Shown: in pieces, positions 49,881 to 60,400 of the stretch
Layout: each line of letters starts with the position of its first letter
How positions within the stretch are numbered: the first letter of the stretch is position 1
Source of the DNA: Warburgia ugandensis
Lineage: Eukaryota > Streptophyta > Magnoliopsida > Canellales > Canellaceae
Direction of reading: 5' to 3'
DNA length: 64,000 nt
NCBI GenBank assembly: GCA_035236585.1
Contig: CP141137.1
Span: forward strand, 11,362,327-11,426,326
Made by a program: the position numbers and the translations under genes
Notes under the pieces: model-generated
Told to the model about the DNA's origin: nothing
What the model saw: the letters and a program-made list of their open reading frames with translations, nothing else
The model's database searches: none

Positions 49881-52842
49881 TGCAGTGAAAAGTGGACATG
49901 GGTTCATACCATGGAGGTCAAGAAAGTCGATAGTAAATAGGGAATCTCCAAATCATAAGATTCGCATCGCTACATGGAATATAGGGACATTGACAGGTAA
50001 GAGTTTGGAGTTAGTAGACACGATACAACGTAGGAGAGTCAACATCGCTTGTATCCGAGAAACCAAGTGGAAAGGAAATTTAAAGCTAGAGAAATAGATG
50101 GGTATAAATTATGGTATGTAGGAAAGGAAAATAATAGAAATGGCGTAGGAATAATAGTGGATAAGGAATTAAAGGATAAAGTTGTGGACGTTAAAAGAAT
50201 CAGTGATAGAATTATAATAATAAAAATGATTCTAGGAGAGCAAATTATAAATATTATAAGTGCATATGCACCACAAGTAGGGCTACAAGATATAATTAAG
50301 AGACAGTTTTGGGAAGATATGGAGGAGTCATGCAAGAAATTCCCAATGCGAGAGAATATTTATAGGAGCAGGACTTAAATGGCCATGTAGGAAAAAGATA
50401 AGGAAGGATATGATAGAATACACGGAGGGTATGGTATAGGTGAGCAAGCGAGATGGGGGAGAATATCCTCGATTTTGCTTTGTCATATAACCTATCCATT
50501 GCAAATACACTCTTTAAGAAGAGAGATGAACACTTAATAACCTTTAAAAGTGGACTTCATAAAAGCCAAATAGACTTTTTTTTACTTAGGAATAATGACG
50601 ATCTATATGTAAGGATTGTAAAAGGTGATGGGTGAGAGTTTAACCTCACAACATAGGTTAATGGTTATGGATATTCATATCAAAAGAGGGAGTAAAAGAA
50701 CTGAACTTAATACACATCCAAAAACTAAGTGGTGGAACTTAAAGGAGAGAAAATAACCTCATTCAAAAAATAAGTTGATGGTAGAAGGAAATTGGAATTA
50801 TGAAGCAGTAAATACCATGTGGACTAATATGGTGAGTCCATTAAGAAAGTGGCAAAGATGTCTTAAGAGTATCCCCAAAGGTAAAAGGCTATTAGCAAAG
50901 GAAACATGGTGGTGGAATGAAAGCAGTGCAAAAAGCTATTAAAGAAAAACGAATGCATTTTAAAGCATGGCGGAAGATTAGAAATAATGAAAACTATGAA
51001 CAATATAAGAATCTTAAAAACGTTCTTTAAGAGAATAGTAAGTGAGGCTAAACTTAAAGCATATGATGAGCTCTATAATAGACTAGGAACAAGAGAAGGT
51101 GAGAAAGATGTGTTTAAACTCGCAAAGGTAAGAGAACAGAAGAGTAAGGACTTAGAGCATGTTAGGTGCATTAGAAGTGATGATCAAAGGGTATTAGTTA
51201 AAGGCAATGAGATCAAAACAAAGGTGGGAAATATACTTCAAAAATTGTTAAATGACAATGGCCTTGAGAATATAGGAATTGAAAATACTATAAATCTAAA
51301 TGACACTGGATATTATAGATATGAACGTAGGATTAGAATGCTTGAAGTAAAAGAGGCCTTGAAAAAGATGAGAAATCGGGAAAGGCCATGGAGACTGATG
51401 GTGTACCAATAGAGGTTTGGAAGCATATGGGAGATATTGGGGTAGTTTGGTTGACGAGTTGTTTAACAAGATTATAAAATCAAAGAAAATGCGATGAGTG
51501 GAGGAAAAGCTCTATTGTACCAATCTATAAGAATAAAGGAGACATTCGGTACTAATTATCGAGGGATCAAACTTATGAGCCACACCATGAAACTTTTTGA
51601 AAGAGTCATTAAGAAGAGGCTACGACATAAAACAAGTGTATCGGAGAATCAGTTTGGTTTCATGCCTGGGAGGTCTACCATGGAAGCTATTTTCTTACTA
51701 AGACAATTAGTAGAGAAATATAGGGAGAGGAGAAAAGACCTACACATGGTCTTTATTGACTTAGAGAAGGCTTATGATAGAGTCCCTAGAGAGTTAATAT
51801 GGAGGGTGTTAGATGTTAAAGGGGTTTCTCAGGGGTATATAGACATAATTAAAGATATGTATGAGGAGCGATACAAATGTTAAGACCACTAGTGGCGTGG
51901 TAGTGATTTTCTGTCCTTTGTCGGATTGCACCAAGGATCGGCATTGAGTCCATACCTTTTCACATTAGTTATGGATGAGTTAACAAAACATTTGCATGAG
52001 GAGATTCCACAGTGCATGCTATTTGCGAACGATATAGTCCTACTTGATGAGACAAGGGGAGGGTGTCAACATAAAGCTAGAGCTATGGAGAGAAGCATTA
52101 GAATCGAAAGGATTTAAAATTAGCTAGAACTAAGACGAATATATGGAATGTAATTTTAGCAAGGAGAGTAGGAGTGGAGCACCGGTCAAGATTGATAACC
52201 AAGAGGGTCCCCATGAGAGACCACTTAGATACTTAGGATCATTGATCCATGAGAGTGGAGAGATTGAGAGGGAGGTTACCCGAGAATCCAAGCGGGTTGG
52301 AACAAATGGAGATGTGCATCGGGGTTTTATGTGATCGGCGGGTGCCACTCAAACTAAAGGAAAATTCTATAGGATGGCTATAAGGCCGGCCATGCTCTAT
52401 GGATCGAGTGTTGGGCGGTTAAGGAACATCATACTCATAGGGGTGAGTGTTGCGAGAAATGAGGATGTTGAGATGGATGAGTGGTAAGACAAGAAAGGAT
52501 AGAATTAGAAATGAAAATATTAGAAGAAATTTAGGGATAGCACCAATAGGTAACAAGATGAGGGAGATTAGACTTAGATGGTTTGGACATGTTCAAAGGA
52601 GGCCAACAACGGCACCAGTTAGAAGGAGTGAGGCAATACAAGTTGAAGGTTCTAAAAGGGCAAGGGGAAGGCCCAAAAGAACGTGGATAGAAGTGGTGAG
52701 GAAAGATTTAAAAACTTTGGGACTAAATGAAGCCATGGTATTTAATAGAGTGGAATGGAGGAATAAGATTCATGTGGCCGACCCCTAATTGGGATAAGGT
52801 CTTGATGATGATGATGATGATGACCTGCAATCTGTTAATGTA

Positions 52843-53819
52843 CTTCATCAATAGGCTTGAGATGAATGGCAAAGTCTTTGACTTCAGCACCATCTCTTCA
52901 AATAAGCTGTAACGTGGCTAGATCAATGGGTTGATGCAGCATAGTTCTAACAACAACATTAAATGGTTTCATACACTCTCATTCAGTGTTGCAGGTCAAT
53001 ACAGCAATAATGCTTTGTCCAACATCTTAGTCCTCTCACCAAGTCACCAATGAAATGTATACATTAAACTCTGCTTGGGGACCTCTGTTTGACATACATT
53101 TAAAGATGACAGACACCAGGTACCATGACTTTGTTTTCATAATAGCCTATAGAGCTTTCCATAAGTTACAATGTAAGCAGAAATAATTGTCTTCCTAAGT
53201 CAAAATACCTAGTAATATCTTTAAAATGGGTACCATAGATGCATCTAACGCCTCCTCTGAAGAAAGAAAATGTACGATCTTAGAGATGTTAACAAGAATG
53301 GGATTATAGCAGCACTGGGCCTTTGATAGTCTTAGGTCAAAGTCCATGTTGAGATCTTGCCATGGTTGTTGAAGTAGAAAATGGTGTGTATAATGCGGGA
53401 TTTTTCTTCTCCTTTGCTAGTTGACAAGTTTGACATTGTCAAATTACCTATAGTCTAGTTCTGTTTGAGGCAGAAAAATTATCTTATACTACCTTACGGT
53501 CCTACCATGACTAAAATGAGCAGTCAACAAAAAGTGACACAATAATTCTTGTCATCCCTATCTGGTTCATGTTCTTCTTCTGAACTGGAGCATTCTGGTT
53601 TGCCAATCATTCTGGAAAAGTCCCCAAAAAGTATTTGAAAAAATTCAAAATGATTAGAACAACCTAATAGCTTGTGTAGACAGAATTTACTAATGAAGGC
53701 ATTCAATTTATGTGAGAAACACAAATTTGGCTATTGATGAGGCTAAACCATTAGTCATTGCAACGAATAAAATTGAAAGAGGAACCAAAATGTTAAACAT
53801 AATTATCCAAATGGCAAAC
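52843..53819. other. AT-rich DNA downstream of the RTE
   Basis: No recognisable gene. It is continuous with 48651-49214 if the RTE and one target copy are removed. A minus-strand frame near 53000-52900 looks weakly like retroelement gag but is too short to call. Confidence 0.4.
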
Positions 53820-53985
53820 ACTCACCTCTTCATATTATAAATATAGAACACACACACACACTCATCTCTTCATATTATACACATAGAACACACACACACA
53901 CACACTCATCTCTTCAAATTATACACATAGAACACACACAAACACACTCGTCTCTTCATATTATACATATAGAACACACACACAA
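53820..53985. repeat. Minisatellite, four units of about 50 bp
   Basis: The unit CATCTCTTCATATTATACAC followed by ATAGAACACACACACAC recurs four times with small changes in the CA-run length. Confidence 0.9.
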
Positions 53986-54769
53986 TTCTTGTATAAACAT
54001 TCACAAATCTTGTATCCACTCTACTTTGCAAAGATCTCAACCCCCCTTTCACTACTCTCATGTTGTTATAAATCCTCTGGCTCCATAATCATCAACATCC
54101 ATTTCCTCGATGGGGCAGCCCTTGGTTGTTGATAAATCACCAACAAAGCCACCCTTGCCAACAAGAGTACGTAATCATGAATTGCCTGATTGCTTGTCCT
54201 TCTTTTGTTGAATATTGCTCCTCTTGTGCCTTTTGAGCAGCCAGTCCAAGAAAACAGCCAAAAACTCTGGCACAAAATCTTTAAAGCATGGACATATTAG
54301 CAAAAGCCTTCCCATTTCTCATTATGATGTCAAACAAATAGGACCCTGCAGAGCCTTTCATTCATAATGTTTTCACTCAGAGAAACAAACGACCCACTGA
54401 GCTTATGCCTGAGGTTGCCATGGTTGTCCAATGGAACAAATAGAGCCCATTACTTAGGCAACCAAGGACATTAATGCTACATTATATACAGATCCAAAGT
54501 GTTGGGAAAGGATAGTGTGAAAGTTTGGCAAGAAGATTCACCAACGCCAACTGGCCCAAGGAACCTTATAACTGAAGGCTTAGTCCGTGGAACTCACAAC
54601 ATCTACCCAAAAGGATATGAAATACTAAGCAGTACAACTGACTGATAAGTCCTTGATGATGTAGATAAAATGAGAGGATTAGGGAGGTTCAGACAGATGC
54701 TTGGTTTCATAGTTCATAAGAAAAATGGCAATAACATTGCACAACAGTATTTGAAAGTAGATACATGAC
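53986..54769. other. 3' flank of the epimerase gene
   Basis: Includes the 3' untranslated region of the gene that ends at 54770. A minus-strand open frame at 54066-54275 has no recognised family and no matching splice context. Confidence 0.5.
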
Positions 54770-57700
54770 TCACCAGGCAATATTGTCCCAGGGAAGGGAA
54801 CCACCATGGCCTCTAGAATTTCTGAACTCATATACAGCGCCAGAAACTAGCCAAACAGAGTCACCAGAATGACATAAAGAGTATCAGTATTCGACACTAA
54901 AAGGTAAAAAATTACAATACTACTGCATATTAGTATCACATCATACAGAAAGTAAATTAATTCCTTCCAAACTTTAAACAGAACATACCTTCATAACCTC
55001 CAACAACTGGATCCTCTGAGAGAAGTAGAGGGGTATCTAGATCAATATATCTAAATCCAAATACATGCAGAGTCAAATGTAAGCATCACAAGAAAAATCT
55101 AATGTGCAAATTAAAAATCATCTCATACAAAAGATCTTAAGGGGTGGAGAGAGAGGATGTGGGATATAGGAACAATAACAAACAAAGACCTAGACAAATT
55201 CATTCAGCTAAAAGAGGAGAAAAAAATGACTAGGGTTAGATTTACCTGAAACAGCCAAGACCAGCAGCCACATGACCAGCAAAGCCCATGGCAAGTCTAG
55301 TCTCAACCATACCCCCTATCATCAGGGTAGTTCCTGCACTCCTTGCTTCATCAATAATTTCAAGTGCTCCAAGAACTCCAACTTTGGCAAGTTTAATGTT
55401 GATTACACCGGCGAGATTTCCTTGTATAATTTTCTTAACATCAAGCAAACTCTGGCAACTTTCATCTGCTGCAACTGACACACCATACTTGCCTCTTGCA
55501 ACTTGACTAACCTGATGGAGTCCTTGCCAGTCATCCCTTTGCACTGGCTGTTCAAAGAGAATAGGAGTGACCCCCATTTCTTCAACAAATTAGCCAAATG
55601 GAAGTAGTTAGTTATTATAGAATCATTAGAATGTAAATTCTGAACACACTAAAATAGAAATTGGACTAAACAAAGTTATTTAAGGCCAAATGTTAGAGCA
55701 GCATATTCTATAACATTATCATCAGTAAAATAATATTATCTTTAATTCAGCGCAAAGACCTGGAAAATTTCACATACAATGGATTTTAAAAGCAAGAAGA
55801 CAAAAAACAGATCTTACACAGACAAACGCATACAAGGACTCAGAAATGCTGGGACATGCACAACCACCCTGCTAGGAGCATGCACGCTATTTATTGAATT
55901 AATTTATTACCATGTAACTTGTCAAGAACCTCAATGGCTTCCTTGGCGCTATATCCTTCATTTGCATCCAAGATGAATGAACAATCTGGGTGTGCTAATC
56001 GTATGGCTCTAAGAACTTCTACATCTTGTCTCAAGTCCTTTCCAACCTTAAGCTTCAAAGTGGTAAACCCTTGTTTGGAATACTTCCGAGCCAAATTAGC
56101 TGCTTCAGCAGGGGTAACAATTGGAATCTTCACCAACATATATAGTTAGATACATCTGACAAAACTCACTCCCGTAAAAAGTTTGAGAAAAGGAAGACAC
56201 ATATCATTCAGAAGTTAATGAAGAGACTCAACTGTAATATCAGTGGTTATAGAATTTGAAGCGCCACCAAATAGTCTCCACAATGGTATACCGATGCTAT
56301 TGGCCACTGCATCAATCAATGCCATCTCAAGTCCTGCTCTGACCTTCAATCACAGGCACACGTACAGTTGCTAAGTGATAAATGGTACACAAAAATCACT
56401 TTAAACTTATAAAGAAACTATGACTGATATCCTACAACTGGAACTCTGACATTCAATCACAGTTGCTAAATAATAAATGATACCCGAAAAGCACTTTAAA
56501 CTTATAAAGAAAATTTTGATGAGTAATCCTACAATTGGAAGAGAAAAAGTAGAAATGCTATTATAAGGAGAGAAAAAATATGACGGACCAATTTGTGAGA
56601 ATTTAAAGCAAATTGTGTCATGCATATGCATCAAAAGAAACTAAAAGATGACAAAAAGTACTAATGTTTCACTAACGTAGCCACTTTGAGTGAGCTAAAC
56701 CTCCATATATGCATTTTTAGGAGGCAAACCTCAGACAAGACTTAACCATTTCTCTTCTTCTTCCACAAGACTTACAAGACATATATTTAGTGTTGTTTCA
56801 ATAACTAAATAAACCCATAGTAACTTCTCTCCTACGATAACTACCCCTAACTTCCACAACTAACCTAGGCACATCTCAAATTGGCCTTGATAGCCAATAG
56901 GATAAGGTCGAGTATGCTACAGATTCATAAAGACATACCAGTTTAACAACCATTTGAGGCTACCAACCGCTTAAGGGATTGATCAACTACATGACATCAT
57001 ACAAAGAGTATCCTACAAACCCTAGCTTCCATAACTAACCTACAACCATTTTCCTACATTATCTACCCTAGTTACTTATTTCATCTACATGGCATCATAT
57101 AAAGACTGAACATCAATAAACACATAGGTAGAAATCCAGCTGGCCATGACAGCCAATAGGATAAGGTCAAGTATGTTACAGATCATAAAGACATGCCCGT
57201 TTAACAACCGCCAGTGGCTACCAACCGCTTAATGAATTGATCAACCACATTTGCAGAGATACAGCTTTGACTTCATTCTTGTAATGAACCATTTGATTGT
57301 GACATTGGCAGGTGAGCCCAGATTCACTGTGATTAAAAATAACTTAGCAACTTAAAATTGAAGGTTGGATCACTTAGACTCAAGCACTTAGCTGAGTTGC
57401 TTATAGCTAAGTTGGTTAAGTGCCTTGTCTTACTATCAAGGTTGGGCCTTAAAGTCACCACTCACCACTTACCTACCCCACAAAAGGTTGGATCTTTTCA
57501 AGCAGATTTGCTATGTCGAGAATTTCAAGAAGTATTTTCCCATTGTATGATGTCTAAGGGGTGAGAGTCATTAATTATTGAAAACGACTATGAATTTTCA
57601 AACTTTCTAGTGAGAATTGAAAGCATCAAACTGTGAAGTTTAAGGAAACTACTCTAGGAACCAGGGCAACTTGCCAGTTCTAATTTGGGAGTTCACAATT

Positions 57701-59887
57701 AGTTCTAAGGAAGTTTTTTTGAGAGTACTCTAGAGGCATGATATTCTAGAATTTTGGTGACATTGGCCACCTAACAAGGTATTCTAGCCAATAAATAGTT
57801 CTAAAAGATATAATGATGTTATTATTTATTTATTTTACTGTCTTAAAGACCACTACCCTTGTCTTTCATACTTATATTTAGTTACTTACAGTTTAAGGTT
57901 TTGGTTTCAAATTTTCTGTGTCTCTGGAACTACTCTCCAACAGAGTTCTGAATTTATTGATCTCTGCAACTCGAATATCATAGTCACCAGGAACTGGTTC
58001 AAAGTAGCACGATAGATCCTGAACCAAGGTACTAAATTTTGAGAGTAATAACCAATTTCAGAAGTGGGTTGCTGTGTTTGGCCTCAGTATGTTTATGTAT
58101 GCCAGGTAATGGATTTCACTTTTCAGTAAAGCTTTTGGTTGTTAAATCATGGTAAGTGTCATCAATGTTCTCGTACAAACAGAAGTTAACCAAGGATTTT
58201 AACATAATATTAAAAGAATATAAAATACAACTACCTTAAGATTATGATTAGAGGCAAAAAGAGTATGATAGTTCATACCACTTTGCAGACTCAACCTATA
58301 ACCTACAGTTAATCCTCCACCGACTGTACTCACTTATTTAGAGTAACATAACAACTATGTAAAAAGCTTTTAAGTCATGCATTCCGCAATTTTATTCTGT
58401 GGCTCCTCACTGTGGACCCCAGTAATTGGACAAAAGTGACATAATGTGTTGGTTACATTCCATGAGTAAGAAACCCCTGCAAAGAATAGAGACTTAAAAA
58501 GAAGGGAGTATAAAACAAGCAGAAGCGTTGAAGATCTGAAATGTGCTGAAGTTTCACGTTCTAATATCTAGGCCCCAAATAGTTTCAAGTCTAACAGAAT
58601 TAAAATCTCTACAAACTTGACACGTTTGACAGTGCATGATAAACTGTAAACAAAAATGCTTGCAAATAATTATCTTATACCTCCCCATTGCCAGCCGAAA
58701 AACAGGGATAAAACTATGTAACATAAACAAAACTGGTCTAAAACTTTAAGCCTTTTTTTCTTAAATAATTCGATGTTCTAGGCAAGCAAAAATAGAAAGG
58801 AATATTATGACAACATATGTTTTGCCTAAGGTTTGTTATCCCCATGCCAAACATTCTATGACTTGTGGATAACAAACTACAGACAAAACTATCCACGACT
58901 AGTGGTCTTATCTCCTAATTCTGTCCAACATTTGTTATCTCACTGTCAAACAGCCCCCAGGAGGATAGCAAATGATGAACAAAATGATCCATGCATAGAA
59001 TCTTACCCCGATTATGTCCAAAGTTTGTTATCTCTGTGCCAAACAGTCCCCAGTACGGGAATAACAAAACAAGGACATAACTATCCACATATAGTAATCC
59101 CATCCCCTGGTATTAGCAGCCCTAAAACACATATGAAATCATTCAAGAAATAAACAGCACAGAATTCTAGACTTGTTTTAGCTATCTAAATAACTTTATC
59201 ATGTTTTACAGCTGCCAACAGCATGAGATTAGATCCTCATCCACGGACAGTTTTATCCCCGGTGCTGAACGGACAGAGCAAATATAAAACATGTATACAA
59301 ATAGCAAGCTAATAATCAAAGGAATCACAATTAGCAAACATGTCCATGAGATGCAAACTAAACACCCATTATTCAAGCAATCGGCACTCTCAAAAACTCA
59401 TTTTTCATGAACCCACAATAACAACAACTAGAATTCAAGAAAAACTCACAGAAGCAAAGGCATGCCCAGGAAGCAACTCTCCGATCTCTCCAAGAACCAC
59501 TTTAAAAATCTTCCTTTGACTTGTTCGAAGCAGATGACAAACTTGATTAGCCTTTTGAAGCGCCAAAGCTTGATCTTCCACAGTTACAGAAGGAAGAATC
59601 GGAGTCTCGCCCCAACCAACACTTCCATCACTCAATTCCACTCTAATGGCTACATTCCCCACCTTCTCTAACCTCGAAGTAGCGATCGTAAAAGGAGAAA
59701 TCAGGGGAACATTCAAGGGCCTTCCTTCTGCTCTCTGTACATCGACGGTCAAAGTTTCCGTCAAAGTCTTGAAACCAATACTCACAGCCGGCGTCGTCTT
59801 GTCGGGAACAGAGCCACAGCGGATTACGAGCTTGGAACGAAGAGAGAGGAGATGGTTTGGGGAAGATGAGAGGAGAGTAAAAGACAT
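54770..59887 (-). CDS. Dipeptide (L-Ala-D/L-Glu type) epimerase, plastid-type, 6 exons
   Basis: Enolase-superfamily protein of the muconate-cycloisomerase subgroup; bacterial relatives epimerise L-Ala-D/L-Glu. Minus-strand exons: 59887-59450, 56343-56233, 56127-55911, 55579-55246, 55050-54989 and 54846-54770. All introns have GT-AG ends and fitting phases, giving 412 aa and a TGA at 54770-54772. Visible catalytic set: KLK (K208/K210), metal ligands D237 (LDAN), E265 (FEQP) and D294 (ADES), and K318 (NIKLAK). A DLD pair (D370, D372) sits where bacterial epimerases bind the dipeptide amino group, which supports dipeptide specificity. The capping domain has GWGE in exon 1. The N-terminus from MSFTLLSSSPNHLLSLRSKL is Ser/Leu-rich like a plastid transit peptide. 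An in-frame ATG at 60022 would add 45 residues. Intron 1 is 3.1 kb and rich in repeats. Plant substrate unknown. Confidence 0.92.
56346..56540. repeat. Direct repeat in epimerase intron 1
   Basis: TTCAATCACAG...CTTTAAACTTATAAAGAAA occurs at about 56346-56440 and again at about 56452-56540. The first copy starts three bases beyond exon 2. Confidence 0.8.
56893..57247. repeat. Second direct repeat in epimerase intron 1
   Basis: AGCCAATAGGATAAGGTC...CTACCAACCGCTTAA...TTGATCAAC occurs at about 56893-56991 and about 57148-57247, roughly 255 bases apart. Confidence 0.8.
57395..57565 (+). mobile_element. Possible tRNA-derived SINE head in intron 1
   Basis: TATAGCTAAGTTGGTTAAGTG resembles a tRNA A box (TAGCTCAGTTGGT) and is followed about 30 bases later by AAGGTTGGGCCTTAAAGTC, a poor B-box match. 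No end or target duplication was found, so this is only a candidate. Confidence 0.35.
58821..59110. repeat. Three degenerate 100-bp repeats in epimerase intron 1
   Basis: TTTGTTATC...CCAAACA/TCAAACA...GATAACAAA...ACTATCCA recurs at about 58831, 58930 and 59026, with a period of about 97-100 bases and moderate divergence. Confidence 0.75.
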
Positions 59888-60400
59888 ACTTGACTTTGCT
59901 GTTTTGTTTGGGGACTTCTGGCTCTGACTGGTGAGAAATGGGAATAAGAGGGAAAGCTTCCATTGTTGGTGTTTTGTTTGCTTGGGGGTGGCGCAGCGAA
60001 ACTGGTATTTGCCAGTCGGCATTACATTACGTTGAAATGACGGGGATGTTCTCGTCTTCTTCTCATTTCCCCTCTGTTATATTTGTTGTTTTTGTTTTTT
60101 CTTCCGTTTTTTTGGTGCCGCTACGCGTGGTTTAATGAATGACGTTTCTCTTTTGTTTGGGGGAGGTTTTCTCAGGTGATTCTACGTTGGATGGTTTGTT
60201 CTGTCTTATGTTGAGCAGCTTGGCTATGTGCTCCAAGCCTTCAACTACTTTAAGGCCGGTCAAATTATACGGGAAAGATACTAATGATGGAATGGCCGGC
60301 CGGCGAGCTGTACCTCGAGGTGTTGAGCCAGATTTGTGAACCCAAATCGGTCGCAATAAGCCTTTTACTTATAAGAGGCATGTTCCAAAATTCTAAGTCA
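59888..60400. other. Upstream region of the epimerase gene
   Basis: Holds the 5' leader and likely promoter. A minus-strand frame at 60132-60356 (with PAIPSLVSFPYNLTGLKVVE) matches no family I know and lacks a clear context. It could be an exon of an unrecognised small gene. Confidence 0.45.

Larger units (their letters stand above)
49235..52822 (+). mobile_element. RTE-type LINE, full length, inactivated
   Basis: Flanked by a perfect 20-bp duplication, ACCTGCAATCTGTTAATGTA, at 49215-49234 and 52823-52842. The start, CGGTCCCAAGCCCGGATAAA, and the (GAT)n tail at about 52804-52822 are typical of plant RTE elements. An APE-type endonuclease begins near 49957 (IRIATWNIGTLTGKS), with SAYAPQVG near 50259 and KSQIDFFL near 50567. 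Reverse transcriptase spans 51494-52117 with NYRGIKLMS, QFGFMPGRSTMEAIF, FIDLEKAYDRVPRE and QGSALSPYLF. The C-terminal domain (52447-52788) has LRWFGHVQRRP and ARGRPKRTW. Reading frame changes at least four times and in-frame stops occur. The active-site box reads FAND instead of FADD, so one catalytic Asp is lost. The 5' end has three hairpin-bearing repeats and three repeats of about 69 bp. Confidence 0.92.

Noticed and set aside
53820..53985. Evenly spaced repeats that might suggest a CRISPR array
   Set aside because: The units are contiguous with CA-run variation and no unique spacers, in a plant nuclear context: a minisatellite.
54066..54275. 69-aa minus-strand frame 3' of the epimerase
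   Set aside because: No family match. The epimerase already has a complete C-terminus and stop at 54770, so it is not a further exon of that gene.
60132..60356. 74-aa minus-strand frame upstream of the epimerase
   Set aside because: Not recognised, with no intron or leader evidence. Noted only as a possible unrecognised exon.
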